Assembly: GCF_001647545.1 (NCBI RefSeq)
Contig: NZ_LSZH01000013.1
Coordinates: 308,685-372,684, forward strand
DNA from: Acinetobacter sp. SFB
Lineage (GTDB): Bacteria > Pseudomonadota > Gammaproteobacteria > Pseudomonadales > Moraxellaceae
Reading direction: 5' to 3'
Length of the DNA: 64,000 nt
Shown here: one piece after another, positions 47,538 through 58,538 of the stretch
How the letters are laid out: every line of letters begins with the position of its first letter
Position numbering within the stretch: position 1 is the first letter of the stretch
Translations under genes and position numbers: made by a program
The notes under the pieces: model-generated
What the model was told of the DNA's origin: nothing
Seen by the model: only the letters and a program-made list of their open reading frames with translations
The model's database searches: none

Positions 47538-50500
47538 ATGTGGTTTACCCGAATTAGTGTCAAATATCCTGTTTTCACCATCATGATGATGTTGTGTTTA
47601 CTGGTATTGGGGTTAGCGTCTTGGCAACGGATGAGCGTTGAAGAATTTCCCGATGTCGATTTTCCCTTTGTAGTGGTCTATACCAGTTATCCTGGTGCCT
47701 CCCCGGAAATGATTGAATCTGAAGTTACCAAGAAAATAGAAGAAAAGATCAACACTATTTCAGGCTTAAAGCAGATTATTTCACAATCCAGTGAAGGTCT
47801 GTCGACCATTATTGTCGAATTTAATCTGGATGTTTCTTCTACTGTCGCAGCACAAGATATTCGCGACAAAATTTCCCCGGTCACTGCTGCATTTCGTGAT
47901 GAAATTCAAGATCCTGTAGTAGAACGTTATGACCCAACAGCCAATGCAGTGATGTCTATTGTTTTTGAATCCGATCACATGCCGTTACGTGATTTAAGTT
48001 CATATTTAAATCAGCGCATTGTTCCACAATTACAAACCGTCCCTGGCGTAGGAGCAGTCAATTTACTGGGGGATGCCCAGCGTCAAATCCGCATCGAAGT
48101 TGAACCACAAAAATTACAAAGTTTCGGTATTGGCATAGATCAGGTCATCAACACCTTAAAAGGTGAAAATATTGAAGTTCCAGGTGGAACTTTAAAACAG
48201 CCGACATCAGAGCTGGTGGTTGAAATCAAGTCTAAGGTAATTCATCCACAATCATTTGGCGATTTAATTATTGCCAATAAAAATGGTGCACCTATTTTCT
48301 TAAAGCAAGTCGCGAAAATTGAAGACGGCCAAGCCGACTTAGAATCCAGTGCCTATTTGAATGGTAAAACAGCGGTCGCGATTGATATTCTACGTAGCTC
48401 TGATTCCAATGTGATTGAAGTGGTGGATGCCACTTATAAAGCCGTGCAAAAAATTGAAAAACAATTACCTCAAGGCACCGTTGCTAAAGTCGTGGTAGAT
48501 AGCTCTAAAAGTATTCGCGGCAGTATTAAAGATGTGGCCCGTACTATTATTGAAGGGGCAGTTTTAGCCATTCTGATTGTGTTGCTGTTTTTAGGTTCAT
48601 TCCGCTCTACTGCAATTACCGGCTTAACCCTTCCAATTGCCTTACTCGGAACACTCACTTTTATTTGGGCGTTTGGCTTCACGATCAATATGATGACGCT
48701 GTTAGCGCTATCTTTGAGTATTGGACTGTTAATTGATGATGCGATTGTGGTTCGGGAAAATATTGTCCGTCATGCAGATATGGGCAAAGACCACGTTACC
48801 GCAGCACTAGATGGCACGAAAGAAATCGGGCTTGCGGTTTTAGCCACAACACTGACCATTGTTGCGGTATTTTTGCCGGTCGCCTTTATGGGCGGTATTA
48901 TTGGTAAATTTTTCTATCAATTTGGGGTAACGGTCAGTGCTGCAGTGCTGATCTCCATGTTTGTCAGTTTCACCCTCGATCCTATGCTTTCTGCGCACTG
49001 GGCTGAAAAACATGATCCAAACAAACAACCAGGCAAAATCAAACGCTTTTTTAACTGGATTTCCAACAAACTGGATAATTTAAGTCACTACTACGAAAAA
49101 CTGTTAAAACTGGCACTGCGTTTCCGCGTTCTGACTCTGCTGATTGCAGTCGCTTCACTTTTTGGTGCCTTAGGACTATCTAAACTGGTAGGTACAGAAT
49201 TTGTGCCGGTTCCTGATAAAAGCGAAATTCGGATTAAGTTTGAAACCCCTGTAGATGCATCACTGGAATATTCACAAGCCAAGTTATTGCAAGTTGAGCA
49301 TATTATTCGCCAAAATCCTGATGTACTCAGCACCTATAGCATTATTAACGGTGTAACTGACCGGGGTAAAAACCATGTCAGTATCCGGGTCAGCGTAACC
49401 CCTCGTTTAGAGCGCAGCAAAACCCTGACTCAGCTTAACAATGAATTTCGTCAACGTTTACAAAGCATAGCCGGTATTACCATTACTTCTGTTGCTTCTG
49501 CCGACGAAACAGTTTCAGGGGGTCAAAAACCTGTTCTTATTTCGATTAAAGGTCCAGAACTGGATGAGCTACAAAAAATATCTGATCGCTTTCTTGCGGA
49601 AATTTCCAAAGTGAAGGGTATTGTTGATCTGGAAAGCTCACTTAAAGAACCCAAACCGACCTTGGCCGTTGATATCAACCGCTTGCTGGCCAGTGATTTA
49701 GGTCTATCCGTCAATCAGATTGCCAATGTCATCCGTCCATTGATTGCCGGTGATGATGTAACGACCTGGCAAGATGAAAACGGCGAAACCTATGATGTCA
49801 ATCTTCGCCTGACCGAAAATAAACGCAGCCTACCCGGTGATATTGAAAATCTTTATTTAAGCTCACAGAAAACCAACGCATCTGGTCAACCTATTTTAGT
49901 CCCACTGGCAAGTGTCGCCTCCTTTAAAGAAGGTTTCGGTGCATCACAAATTAACCGTCGCGATTTAGCGCGTGAAGTATTGGTTGAAGCCAATACGGCT
50001 GGGCGTCCTGCAGGTGATATTGGGCAGGATCTTAAAAAAATTCAGGATAATTTTGATTTACCACCGGGTTATAGTTTCGTGACTCAAGGTGCGAATAAAG
50101 ATATGGCTGAATCTGCAGGTTACGCCATGACTGCGATTACCCTCTCCATTGTGTTTATTTATATCGTACTCGGATCACAATTTAATAGCTTTATTCACCC
50201 GGCTGCGATTATGGCTTCCCTGCCCCTCTCCCTGATCGGGGTGTTTCTGGCTTTATTCCTGTTTAACTCAACCATGAATCTATTCTCCATCATTGGGATT
50301 ATCATGCTGATGGGACTGGTGACTAAGAATGCCATCCTCTTGATCGACTTCATCAAGAAAGCCATGGATCGCGGTGAAGACCGTTTTGATGCCATTATTG
50401 CCGCCGGCAAAACCCGTTTACGTCCCATTTTAATGACGACTAGCGCCATGGTGATGGGCATGATTCCCCTTGCATTAGGCTTAGGTGAAGGGGGTGAACA

Positions 50501-50642
50501 AAGTGCACCCATGGCTCATGCGGTGATTGGCGGTGTGATCACTTCGACCCTGTTGACCCTAGTGGTCGTACCGGTGATCTTTACTTATCTGGATGACTTA
50601 AAGAATTTTATGACGCGCCAAATACGAAAAATCATGTCATAA
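47538..50642 (+). CDS. RND efflux pump inner-membrane transporter (HAE1-like)
   Basis: A 1034-residue proton-driven exporter. It starts [17 protein letters not shown], as in OqxB/MdtB-like pumps, and shows twelve membrane helices with two large periplasmic loops. The proton relay region is [15 protein letters not shown] (about 395-409, with the Asp pair) and [15 protein letters not shown] contains the conserved Lys. It would work with the preceding adaptor, but no TolC-type outer-membrane gene follows, so it must borrow one. It is not evidently AdeB, AdeG or AdeJ. Confidence 0.9.
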   Translation: MWFTRISVKYPVFTIMMMLCLLVLGLASWQRMSVEEFPDVDFPFVVVYTSYPGASPEMIESEVTKKIEEKINTISGLKQIISQSSEGLSTIIVEFNLDVSSTVAAQDIRDKISPVTAAFRDEIQDPVVERYDPTANAVMSIVFESDHMPLRDLSSYLNQRIVPQLQTVPGVGAVNLLGDAQRQIRIEVEPQKLQSFGIGIDQVINTLKGENIEVPGGTLKQPTSELVVEIKSKVIHPQSFGDLIIANKNGAPIFLKQVAKIEDGQADLESSAYLNGKTAVAIDILRSSDSNVIEVVDATYKAVQKIEKQLPQGTVAKVVVDSSKSIRGSIKDVARTIIEGAVLAILIVLLFLGSFRSTAITGLTLPIALLGTLTFIWAFGFTINMMTLLALSLSIGLLIDDAIVVRENIVRHADMGKDHVTAALDGTKEIGLAVLATTLTIVAVFLPVAFMGGIIGKFFYQFGVTVSAAVLISMFVSFTLDPMLSAHWAEKHDPNKQPGKIKRFFNWISNKLDNLSHYYEKLLKLALRFRVLTLLIAVASLFGALGLSKLVGTEFVPVPDKSEIRIKFETPVDASLEYSQAKLLQVEHIIRQNPDVLSTYSIINGVTDRGKNHVSIRVSVTPRLERSKTLTQLNNEFRQRLQSIAGITITSVASADETVSGGQKPVLISIKGPELDELQKISDRFLAEISKVKGIVDLESSLKEPKPTLAVDINRLLASDLGLSVNQIANVIRPLIAGDDVTTWQDENGETYDVNLRLTENKRSLPGDIENLYLSSQKTNASGQPILVPLASVASFKEGFGASQINRRDLAREVLVEANTAGRPAGDIGQDLKKIQDNFDLPPGYSFVTQGANKDMAESAGYAMTAITLSIVFIYIVLGSQFNSFIHPAAIMASLPLSLIGVFLALFLFNSTMNLFSIIGIIMLMGLVTKNAILLIDFIKKAMDRGEDRFDAIIAAGKTRLRPILMTTSAMVMGMIPLALGLGEGGEQSAPMAHAVIGGVITSTLLTLVVVPVIFTYLDDLKNFMTRQIRKIMS

Positions 50643-50655
50643 TTTATGACATCCC

Positions 50656-50692
50656 AATGAGGTGACATTCAGAAATGTTCACCTCATTTTTT
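50656..50692 (+). terminator. Terminator after the RND pump gene
   Basis: AATGAGGTGACATT pairs with AATGTTCACCTCATT (one bulged base), followed by T residues. A TATAAT at 50697-50702 just after it may be the -10 element for proS. Confidence 0.8.
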
Positions 50693-50738
50693 ATTGTATA
50701 ATCTTGGCTTTCAAGGCTTAATTTTTAGGACAGCTTCC

Positions 50739-52454
50739 ATGCGCGCGAGTCGCTTTTTATTTGCTACGTTAAGAGAAACCCCGAACGATGCTGAAGTCAT
50801 TTCACATCAGCTGATGTTACGTGCGGGTATGATTCGTAAATTGGCTTCGGGTTTATACACTTGGTTGCCGATGGGTGTACGTGTGCTAAATAAAGTGGAA
50901 GCGATTATTCATGAAGAAATGAATCGTGCCGGCTCACTTGAAGTATTGATGCCTGTAACTCAACCTTCAAGCCTGTGGGAAGAATCAGGTCGCTTTGTGC
51001 AATATGGTCCTGAACTGCTACGTTTTAAAGATCGTCATAATAATGATTTTGTGCTTGGACCTACCCATGAAGAAGTAATTACCGATCTTGCGCGTAACGA
51101 ACTGAAAAGTTACAAGCAACTTCCAGCAAACTTCTATCAAGTACAAACCAAATTCCGTGATGAAATTCGCCCACGTTTTGGGGTGATGCGTTCACGTGAA
51201 TTCATCATGAAAGATGCTTACTCTTTCCATATCGATCAAGACTCGCTACAACAGACTTACGACACCATGTACGATGCATATTGCCGTATCTTTACTCGTT
51301 TAGGATTAAATTTCCGTCCTGTTCAAGCAGATACCGGTTCAATCGGTGGTTCAGGCTCACATGAATTCCACGTATTAGCTTCAAGTGGTGAAGACGATAT
51401 CGCTTTCTCCACTGAATCAGATTATGCAGCCAACGTTGAAATGGCTGAAGCCGTGCTTGTCGGTGAACGTGCTGCACCTACACAAGAATTAACATTGGTG
51501 GATACCCCAAATCAAAAAACCATTGCTGATGTTTCAGCATTCTTGAACACGGATACCAAAGCTTCTGTTAAAGCCTTATTGGTTCAAGGTGTAGCGCAAG
51601 AAGATGGTTCAGTACCTGTGGTGGCTTTGTTCCTACGCGGTGATCATGAACTCAATGAAATTAAAGCTGAAAAGCATGCTGCAATTGCTGCACCTTTAAC
51701 TTTTGCAACAGAAGAACAAATTACTGCACTCGGTTTAACTACAGGTTTCATTGGACCACAAGGTTTAGTTGAAAAAGGCTTAACCGTGATTGTGGATCGT
51801 GCAGCATCGGTATTATCTGATTTTGTTGCGGGTGCAAATGAAGCAGACAAACACGTAACTGGCGTCAACTGGGAACGTGATGCGCAGTTTACTGAAATCT
51901 ACGACCTGCGTAACGTGGTTGAAGGCGATGTTTCACCAGATGGCAAAGGTATGCTACAAATTAAACGTGGTATTGAAGTCGGTCACATTTTCCAATTGGG
52001 TACAAAATACTCTGAAGCTTTAGGCTGTAAAGTGTTGGGCAAAGACGGTAAACCGACGGTTGTAACGATGGGTTGTTATGGTATTGGTGTAACTCGTGTA
52101 GTTGCTTCTGCCATTGAACAAAACTTTGATGATAAAGGTATTATTTGGCCTTTATCCATTGCACCATTTGAAGTTGCAATTGTGCCAATGAACGCACACA
52201 AATCACCACGTACCCTTGAGGCTGCTGAAACCCTTTATGCAGAGCTTCAAGCTGCCGGTTATGACGTGATTTTGGATGACCGTGATGAACGTCCAGGGGT
52301 AAAATTCTCCGACCTTGAACTTAATGGTATTCCACACCGTATCGTCATTGGTGAAAAAGGTTTGGATGCGGGCACTTTTGAATATAAAGGCCGTCGTGAT
52401 GCTGAATCTGTGAATATTTCTAAAGAAGAATTATTAGCGAAAATCGCGAAATAA
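50739..52454 (+). CDS. proS: Prolyl-tRNA synthetase
   Basis: A 571-residue class II synthetase that charges tRNA-Pro; the length matches bacterial ProS. Motif 1-3 regions are visible ([54 protein letters not shown]) and an INS editing domain (about 225-390) lies between motifs 2 and 3. ATG at 50739, eight bases after AGGA, is chosen over a start at 50694. Confidence 0.97.
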   Translation: MRASRFLFATLRETPNDAEVISHQLMLRAGMIRKLASGLYTWLPMGVRVLNKVEAIIHEEMNRAGSLEVLMPVTQPSSLWEESGRFVQYGPELLRFKDRHNNDFVLGPTHEEVITDLARNELKSYKQLPANFYQVQTKFRDEIRPRFGVMRSREFIMKDAYSFHIDQDSLQQTYDTMYDAYCRIFTRLGLNFRPVQADTGSIGGSGSHEFHVLASSGEDDIAFSTESDYAANVEMAEAVLVGERAAPTQELTLVDTPNQKTIADVSAFLNTDTKASVKALLVQGVAQEDGSVPVVALFLRGDHELNEIKAEKHAAIAAPLTFATEEQITALGLTTGFIGPQGLVEKGLTVIVDRAASVLSDFVAGANEADKHVTGVNWERDAQFTEIYDLRNVVEGDVSPDGKGMLQIKRGIEVGHIFQLGTKYSEALGCKVLGKDGKPTVVTMGCYGIGVTRVVASAIEQNFDDKGIIWPLSIAPFEVAIVPMNAHKSPRTLEAAETLYAELQAAGYDVILDDRDERPGVKFSDLELNGIPHRIVIGEKGLDAGTFEYKGRRDAESVNISKEELLAKIAK

Positions 52455-52469
52455 TTTTGATTTAAGGTA

Positions 52470-52496
52470 AAAAATCCCGCTAAGTGCGGGATTTTT
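52470..52496. terminator. Bidirectional terminator after proS
   Basis: AAAAATCCCGC and its perfect complement enclose TAAGT, with T runs on both strands. It serves proS and the convergent secreted-protein operon. Confidence 0.95.
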
Positions 52497-52504
52497 AATT
52501 ATTA

Positions 52505-53893
52505 TTAACAGAATGTTAAAGAACCAAAACAGTTCCGATATGCGGGAGCCAAAGTTGTAATATTCCCTGCCTTAGCATTACCATTTTGTACTATGTTTGA
52601 CATCAAAGTGGTTAAAGAATCATTAATATTCAATGTAAATGCGTCTTGAAGATACATTGACCACCCCTTACCTACAGCTTCTGTATAACCGGGATATTTA
52701 ATCCCTTCTTGTAAAGAGGTTAAGGCTATGCCAAAGAGGTTAGAATTGATGTCTAATTGATGAACATTGTTTAAATTATAAGGAAGTACATAAGCATTTA
52801 ATAAGTCTGTTAATTTCGAACTATAGTTTGCATCCGATTCTAAGAGCCCTTGAGTTGGAAGAGGTTGATCAAGACCAAGCAAAGCTTGCTGCTTCATATA
52901 AATTTGAATTCCTGTTTTTAATACAGGCATCAATGAATTCGCCAATTGAGGTCCAGTGAGGACATCACAGCCGCTTCCAATAATTGGGGTCGCACAGATT
53001 TGATTAATCGTTAAGCCATTAACAACATCATCCACTGTTTTACCCAATGATAAATTCGAAATACCAACCTGGGTTAATCGAGTACCATTAGCTTTTACAT
53101 TTGCACTCGAGGACGCTGCCTTGGTATCAATGGTCATATCTTGGTATCTAACTTTAACAAGTCCTAATATATTTAAAATTTCCTCATCCTTTACGCCTAA
53201 ATATCCAGTAGCGACTGTTCCATTTGATGGCATTCCATACGGAATCCCAGAATATTTTGCAGCTCCTGATGTACAACCTGCAGTTCCACCTTGGCATGCC
53301 ACCCCAATATTGGTTTGTGCAGAAATATTTAGGTTAGTTAACCCTGTTAAGTAACCACTATAAGAAGTTAGATTACCGATACTCATAGGACCTACTGCTT
53401 TATCAGCCCCTAAGCGAATGCCCACTACCTGACGTGTAGATGCGTTATTTCCACCTTTGATAGCAAACTGAAAAAACGGGTTGGTTAATACAAAATCTTT
53501 TAAACCGGCTTGGTTATTAACTGTATTATTTGGATCTGCACCCGTAGGTTGTCCTGGAGTAGCTGGTAAAGTAATACAAGTTCCCGAGGCATTGGTGACA
53601 CAACCAAAAGATAAGTTTGACATATCAATATCACATTTACCTGCACCATTTCCCCCACCACAGCCCAACTGTAGTGATTTAATATTGGCATTTAAAGAGA
53701 GTTCTGCCTGAAAACCTAGTTTAAAAAAATCTAACTGTTGGCTTGAATCAGTCTCTTTAATAAGTGTTAATAAAGACTGCCCCGTCACATCCGCAAGTGA
53801 CTCATCATCTAGACTTGTCATCGCATAAGACATGGTGGTAATTCCAAAACTTAAGGCTAAAGCCGCAAGGCCTGAAAATATTATTTTTTTCAT
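52505..53893 (-). CDS. Secreted VTGQ-motif protein, 462 aa, with ten paired cysteines
   Basis: Last gene of a four-gene operon. A signal peptide ends near SYA, then LDDESLADVTGQ at 28-39. The mature protein is rich in Gly, Asn, Ser and Thr with short beta-type repeats (LTNLNIS, VGISNLSLG, YQDMTIDTK). All ten cysteines fall in five pairs spaced two to eight residues apart, the last being NCFGSLTFC at the very C-terminus. This suggests small disulfide loops in an exported protein. Acinetobacter genomes carry related clusters labelled fil or DUF6160; matching individual symbols would be guesswork. No enzyme motif is seen. Confidence 0.75.
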   Translation of the reverse strand: MKKIIFSGLAALALSFGITTMSYAMTSLDDESLADVTGQSLLTLIKETDSSQQLDFFKLGFQAELSLNANIKSLQLGCGGGNGAGKCDIDMSNLSFGCVTNASGTCITLPATPGQPTGADPNNTVNNQAGLKDFVLTNPFFQFAIKGGNNASTRQVVGIRLGADKAVGPMSIGNLTSYSGYLTGLTNLNISAQTNIGVACQGGTAGCTSGAAKYSGIPYGMPSNGTVATGYLGVKDEEILNILGLVKVRYQDMTIDTKAASSSANVKANGTRLTQVGISNLSLGKTVDDVVNGLTINQICATPIIGSGCDVLTGPQLANSLMPVLKTGIQIYMKQQALLGLDQPLPTQGLLESDANYSSKLTDLLNAYVLPYNLNNVHQLDINSNLFGIALTSLQEGIKYPGYTEAVGKGWSMYLQDAFTLNINDSLTTLMSNIVQNGNAKAGNITTLAPAYRNCFGSLTFC

Positions 53894-53917
53894 CTTCTTT
53901 ACCTTTATTTATTTGTA

Positions 53918-56179
53918 TTAACGCGGTGTTATCCCTAGCGTACTGCGCATAGTCCCACCTGTAATCGCAATATCTGCTATTTTTTGCATTGTGCCTGCTG
54001 AATGAGATAGTGCCAATTCCGCTTTTAATACTTTATTAATGACTGATGGATTGACTGTATTTTCATAATTAAACTTCATTTGATTGTCCATCACCACAGC
54101 ATCACTTTTTACTTTTATACGAGACTCAAGACCAATACGTCCTTGCAATTTGTTTAAATTGACACTAGATGCCGTTACTGTTCCTGTAGTTGTGTTCGTA
54201 TCTTCATTAATCATACTGAAGTAACTACCATTTCCACCGGTTACTGTTGGCAAGTTAAATTCAAAATTTGCTTTTAACGATAAGAAATTCGTATCTGAAG
54301 TACCAGTTGAACTTTCTAACCCCGGAATAATTAACAGTTCACCTTTGCCATCTAGCTTAAATGCAATAGAAGCCAACACATCATCTTTTTTAGCAAAATT
54401 ATCTATGGGTACAATTTTTTTAGTAGTACAAGTTGGGGTTTCAACTGGGCAGTTATATAAAGATCCAGGAAGCTGTCCAATCGCAATTTCCGCTTTCGCC
54501 GCAAATAATAAATTGTCTGCTTTGAGATAAATTCCATCATCTTCAAAGCCAATCACCCCATCCGACTTCATGTATGAATCAATATTTCTCAGGCCTGCAT
54601 AATAATTTACTGGTTCATTAAATGAACCAGTTCCACCATCAACTATAATAATAGAGGTTGTTGCAGGCTCACCCGTTTTTTGATCGATACCATAACCATC
54701 GGTCGAAAAAACCAAGTTATAGCCCAAGCCATTGCTGTCAGTGGTTGCAGCTCCCCGTCTATAACTCTTTGCAAATAATGCCAAGTTTGCATTCAAATTA
54801 TAAATTGGAATACCAATACCCCAACTGGCAGTTTGGTTGCTAATTTTCTCAATTGAGTTATCTGAAATAAAACGTGCTGTACGGGCAATAGATTGAAAAT
54901 CAAAACCACGCACAGCAATTAATGCCGCATTTTGCTTTGTACTCGCTGGATTAATCGCATAGGTAATTTGGTTTGAATCTGTCGGGTTTTTACCTAAGAC
55001 TTTCTCAATAGTATCGTTATAAATAAAATTTAAATTATTGGTACTGACAGTATTAATATAAATATCACCAAAATCAATATAGGCATTTTGGCTATTTAAC
55101 GCATTTACATCTGTATTTGAAGTACGAATTTTTAATGGTGCAAGATCAGAAAATTCAATGGCATTACTACCATGTCCAGTATGACCAATTTCTAAAGTTG
55201 TAGGTTTATGCTTCGTACCCAGTAAAGCATTACCTGTCCGCGTAAATTCCGCAGACATACCAAAATGCAAACCGCCAACCCCTAAAGCTTGGTAATCGGT
55301 TGTATTTGCACTGAGCGTACTATTGAGGGCGCGATGAAAGTTTTGATAACCACTTTGGTCAGAATTGATGAAAATTTTACCATTGGTAACAGCACCTGAA
55401 GCACCCATCCGAATCAGGTTATTCTGTGTAGTTGCAGTACCATAACGTAAATCAATATTCACCCCAGGATTGGTAGGTGCATCTATTGCCGTTCGTGTTG
55501 AACTGACATCACTATTATCTTTTACGCGCTCTAAATCAACCAGATTGTCTGAACCATCTGTGGCTTTAGTCGTTAAGACAATCCCTTCGTTACGGTCAAT
55601 GTACATATAACCATCAGCTGAAAAATTAAAGTTAAAATCTTTCAATGTCAGATTATGGTTGTTTAACCCATAACCAATACTGGCATTTTGCAAATTAAAA
55701 TCAATATGAGCTTTCGCATCACGATTAAATAATCCATTTGTTGTTTCGATATTCATAACAAAGGGTGTTGTAGTTGCAATATTTAAAGAACCTAAACTTT
55801 GCTGTTTATTGGTGCTACAAGTGTCACAAATCAACATGATGTTTTGTACAGTCGCCTGAAAAGGTGAGATGCTGGCTTGTATTTTTACACCTACACCATT
55901 TGCTATTGTTCCAACATCAAAATCCAATTGGCTCTTAATATTGGTCTGGCCATTACCCATGACTTGTACGCCATAAAGGCCAAGTTTCATATTACCTTGG
56001 TCTGTATAATCAATCCAACTGGCTTGAGTAATCAACGCTTTCGACATTTCATGAGTAATTGAAATTCCATCTTGCCCTGTTACACTACTTAGCGATTGAT
56101 CATTTAACTCTTGAATTGCATAACCATGTTGTGCAATAAGCACACAAGCAGTCAGTATATTTAATTTTATTATTTTCAT
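53918..56179 (-). CDS. Large secreted VTGQ-motif protein, 753 aa
   Basis: Third gene of the operon. The signal peptide ends near YAIQ and is followed by LNDQSLSSVTGQDGISI. The mature part of about 730 residues consists of beta-strand-rich segments (LEIGHTGHGSNAIEFS, DLAPLKIRTSN, YIDFGDIYINTVS) and looks like a long surface beta structure. Four mature cysteines form two pairs (ICDTC, NCPVETPTC). The motif DLAPLKIR recurs as DIAPLKIR in the 217-residue neighbour. It lacks a membrane anchor, sortase motif or autotransporter barrel, so how it reaches the surface is not clear. Confidence 0.75.
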   Translation of the reverse strand: MKIIKLNILTACVLIAQHGYAIQELNDQSLSSVTGQDGISITHEMSKALITQASWIDYTDQGNMKLGLYGVQVMGNGQTNIKSQLDFDVGTIANGVGVKIQASISPFQATVQNIMLICDTCSTNKQQSLGSLNIATTTPFVMNIETTNGLFNRDAKAHIDFNLQNASIGYGLNNHNLTLKDFNFNFSADGYMYIDRNEGIVLTTKATDGSDNLVDLERVKDNSDVSSTRTAIDAPTNPGVNIDLRYGTATTQNNLIRMGASGAVTNGKIFINSDQSGYQNFHRALNSTLSANTTDYQALGVGGLHFGMSAEFTRTGNALLGTKHKPTTLEIGHTGHGSNAIEFSDLAPLKIRTSNTDVNALNSQNAYIDFGDIYINTVSTNNLNFIYNDTIEKVLGKNPTDSNQITYAINPASTKQNAALIAVRGFDFQSIARTARFISDNSIEKISNQTASWGIGIPIYNLNANLALFAKSYRRGAATTDSNGLGYNLVFSTDGYGIDQKTGEPATTSIIIVDGGTGSFNEPVNYYAGLRNIDSYMKSDGVIGFEDDGIYLKADNLLFAAKAEIAIGQLPGSLYNCPVETPTCTTKKIVPIDNFAKKDDVLASIAFKLDGKGELLIIPGLESSTGTSDTNFLSLKANFEFNLPTVTGGNGSYFSMINEDTNTTTGTVTASSVNLNKLQGRIGLESRIKVKSDAVVMDNQMKFNYENTVNPSVINKVLKAELALSHSAGTMQKIADIAITGGTMRSTLGITPR

Positions 56180-56211
56180 TCTAATGTCCCTATTCTAAGA
56201 CCCTTAGTTGA

Positions 56212-56865
56212 CTAGCAACGACTGGTTGAAGTCCCTGCACAATTATAACTAAAGATTTTAAGGTCGCCCGACATATGCAAGTTACCATGTATATTCAATC
56301 CCATGAATCCTTTTTCGGATCCTTTATCAAAGGAACCAGCTTCTGCTCCATAGACTGCTGAATTTAAGTAACCTTCTGCACCGCTTTCCACAGACAACCC
56401 TGCAAAACCCAAATTCCTAATTTTTAAAGGCGCAATATCATAAAAACTCAGTTGCATTGCCGTTTGTGGATTTCCATCTTTATTGGTAATCGTCGAACCG
56501 TCCAATGAAAAACGATCAATTTGCAATGTCCCTTGAATTTTCTTAAACACCAACCATTTTTGGTTACCACTTTCCATATGGTTATTCGGTGAAATAGCAA
56601 CATGACATAAAATATCATTGGTACATTGATATACATAGTTCACATCTGCGCTAGTTAACTGCGTCATTGTTTTACTTTTATTAGAAATGTCTTGTAACAA
56701 CATATCATTGGCATATTTATGGTTCAGCGACAATGTCCAACTTAAATCAGCTCCACCCTGTCCAGTTACATCGGTCAACTCTGTACTGTTTAAACCTACA
56801 AGATCCGCATGAACCAAACTCGAAAAGGCAATGAGGGCAGGATAAAAAAATAATTTCATAAACAT
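56212..56865 (-). CDS. Secreted VTGQ-motif protein, 217 aa
   Basis: Second gene of the operon. The signal peptide ends near VHA and LNSTELTDVTGQGGADLSW follows. The mature protein has a beta-rich body with DIAPLKIRNLGFAG, shared with the 753-residue protein, and four cysteines in two pairs (QCTNDILC and the C-terminal NCAGTSTSRC). AGGAG overlaps the stop codon of the upstream gene, which argues for coupled translation. The size is near that of proteins annotated FilA in other Acinetobacter, an uncertain link. Confidence 0.75.
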   Translation of the reverse strand: MFMKLFFYPALIAFSSLVHADLVGLNSTELTDVTGQGGADLSWTLSLNHKYANDMLLQDISNKSKTMTQLTSADVNYVYQCTNDILCHVAISPNNHMESGNQKWLVFKKIQGTLQIDRFSLDGSTITNKDGNPQTAMQLSFYDIAPLKIRNLGFAGLSVESGAEGYLNSAVYGAEAGSFDKGSEKGFMGLNIHGNLHMSGDLKIFSYNCAGTSTSRC

Positions 56866-56872
56866 TCCACTC

Positions 56873-58342
56873 CTACAGTCCCGTTGTCTTAAATTTCAAA
56901 TGTTGAATTAACACACCATCAATAGCGGCCGAACCCAAATTCACAGGAGTAGCATTTGACCCAGGACCTCTAAATACCACACCCGTTGTGGTTGCCGTCT
57001 TGTTGGCATTTAATAAATTATTCGTTGCATCGTAACTAACTCCACCGATAGCAATACTGCTATGGGTAGCGTTATTCCCTTGATAATTAACTGTTGATCC
57101 GTTTGCTAAAACTTGGCTTGTGTTATAACCACAAACATACACGTTACAAGTAGAACCTTTGTAATCACTATTAGCCCCTACAGAGGAATAGGCTTTTGAA
57201 TAATCAGTATAAATTTTATTATAAACATCGGGAACCTTTGGAATTGCTGTCACTTCCAATACAATGTTGCTTCCTTCTGAACCTACTATAAATGGTTGGT
57301 ACATATTACCCAGTACTAAATTGATATTTGGACTATAAAGGTATAAACCTTCATTATTATCAAACACTGGGGCTAAGCGACCGGCAATCAATGCAGGTGT
57401 CGCACTATCACCATCATCAGTAGTGGCTGTACTGATGCGTAATACATTCGCATCAAGGGCAGTTTTATTTGCAGTTGTATTATCAAAAACCAAGCTTGTA
57501 GGATTTGAATTGGTATTCAGCCTTAAGATAGCCGCCATTCCTAAAGTCTGGTTATATTGTGCAATTCCTGAAGGTAAAGTTTGGAATAAACGAACCTGCG
57601 AGCCATTAATACTTAAACCATTTGCTACAACCTGTAAGCGTATACGCTGACTTTTGCTTAACTCTGTGTCATCAACACCTGTTGAGTCTGTAGACTTAGC
57701 TATTGGTGCACCTGTAACAGGATTAATTTCATTATTCGATGCCCACTTTCGGGAAAATGCATCCAACCAGAAGCCTAGTTTGATCTTGTCTTCCATACTG
57801 TCGGCTGCGACTTTAGCTAATGGTGATTCAAGCGCAACATAGCTTATCGTGCCTTTATTACCTAGACTAAATTGTGGTACATCTGCTTGAGAACCTGCTC
57901 GAAGCAACCATGGGTTAGCCGTGCTTCCCCAGTTAAAGCCAATATTACTAAAACGAGCATTGGCATCATCATTACTTTTAGACAGTGCCAGACCATAAAT
58001 AAATACATCTGCTTTAGTCCGCTTGTTAGTTAAGTCCGCTGCAGTGGTACCCGTATAGTTCTCACCTACTGGAATAATACGAATAAAACCAGTGTCGTAT
58101 TTCGATTTATCTGCTACAGCAATAGTTGTATTGTTATAACTTGAGGCGGTCGAAATATCATTGGGTCTCTGAAAGACCATCTTAAAGTTTTCAGGTAATA
58201 ATGCGATGCCCTCACCTGTCGTTTCAGCAAGGTGTTCATCTGATAAAGATTCAAGCGCATTAACTGACGGACTAAGTAAAACTGCGATTAAACTCGCCAA
58301 ACAAGATTTTTTAAATCTTGTATTATTCCAACTCTGAGTCAT
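56873..58342 (-). CDS. Secreted VTGQ-type protein, 489 aa, first gene of operon
   Basis: A signal peptide (hydrophobic SCLASLIAVLLSPSVNA) precedes LSDEHLAETTGEGIALLP, a variant of the shared motif. The remaining 450 residues are beta-rich and full of Asn, Thr and Ser (LRLNTNSNPTSLVFDNTT, YLYSPNINLVLGN), with one close cysteine pair, TCNVYVC. ATG at 58342 is preferred over GTG at 58345, with GGAAGG at suitable spacing. Only seven bases separate it from the next gene. No known enzymatic or adhesin domain was recognised. Confidence 0.75.
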   Translation of the reverse strand: MTQSWNNTRFKKSCLASLIAVLLSPSVNALESLSDEHLAETTGEGIALLPENFKMVFQRPNDISTASSYNNTTIAVADKSKYDTGFIRIIPVGENYTGTTAADLTNKRTKADVFIYGLALSKSNDDANARFSNIGFNWGSTANPWLLRAGSQADVPQFSLGNKGTISYVALESPLAKVAADSMEDKIKLGFWLDAFSRKWASNNEINPVTGAPIAKSTDSTGVDDTELSKSQRIRLQVVANGLSINGSQVRLFQTLPSGIAQYNQTLGMAAILRLNTNSNPTSLVFDNTTANKTALDANVLRISTATTDDGDSATPALIAGRLAPVFDNNEGLYLYSPNINLVLGNMYQPFIVGSEGSNIVLEVTAIPKVPDVYNKIYTDYSKAYSSVGANSDYKGSTCNVYVCGYNTSQVLANGSTVNYQGNNATHSSIAIGGVSYDATNNLLNANKTATTTGVVFRGPGSNATPVNLGSAAIDGVLIQHLKFKTTGL

Positions 58343-58395
58343 CACGACCTTCCTTTTATCAGATGCTCCGCATCATTATTTTTTAAGTCATCCTG

Positions 58396-58452
58396 AGCTT
58401 GGTATGTCGAATTTTTATTTATTTGTCATTACAACAATGCTCGTACCAAGCT
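58396..58452. promoter_or_regulatory. Spaced inverted repeat upstream of the secreted-protein operon
   Basis: AGCTTGGTA at 58396-58404 is matched by TACCAAGCT at 58444-58452 with 39 bases between. It lies 54 bases upstream of the first gene and could be a paired regulator site. A 5-bp hairpin (GATGC/GCATC at 58362-58374) sits in the presumed leader just before the ribosome site. Confidence 0.4.
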
Positions 58453-58538
58453 TGTAGAACTTTTTATTATGCTGAATATTTACTCAATTGCAAAAAAAAC
58501 TGGGCAAATGAACTTAGTTTCCGATGAATGAATCCCAC

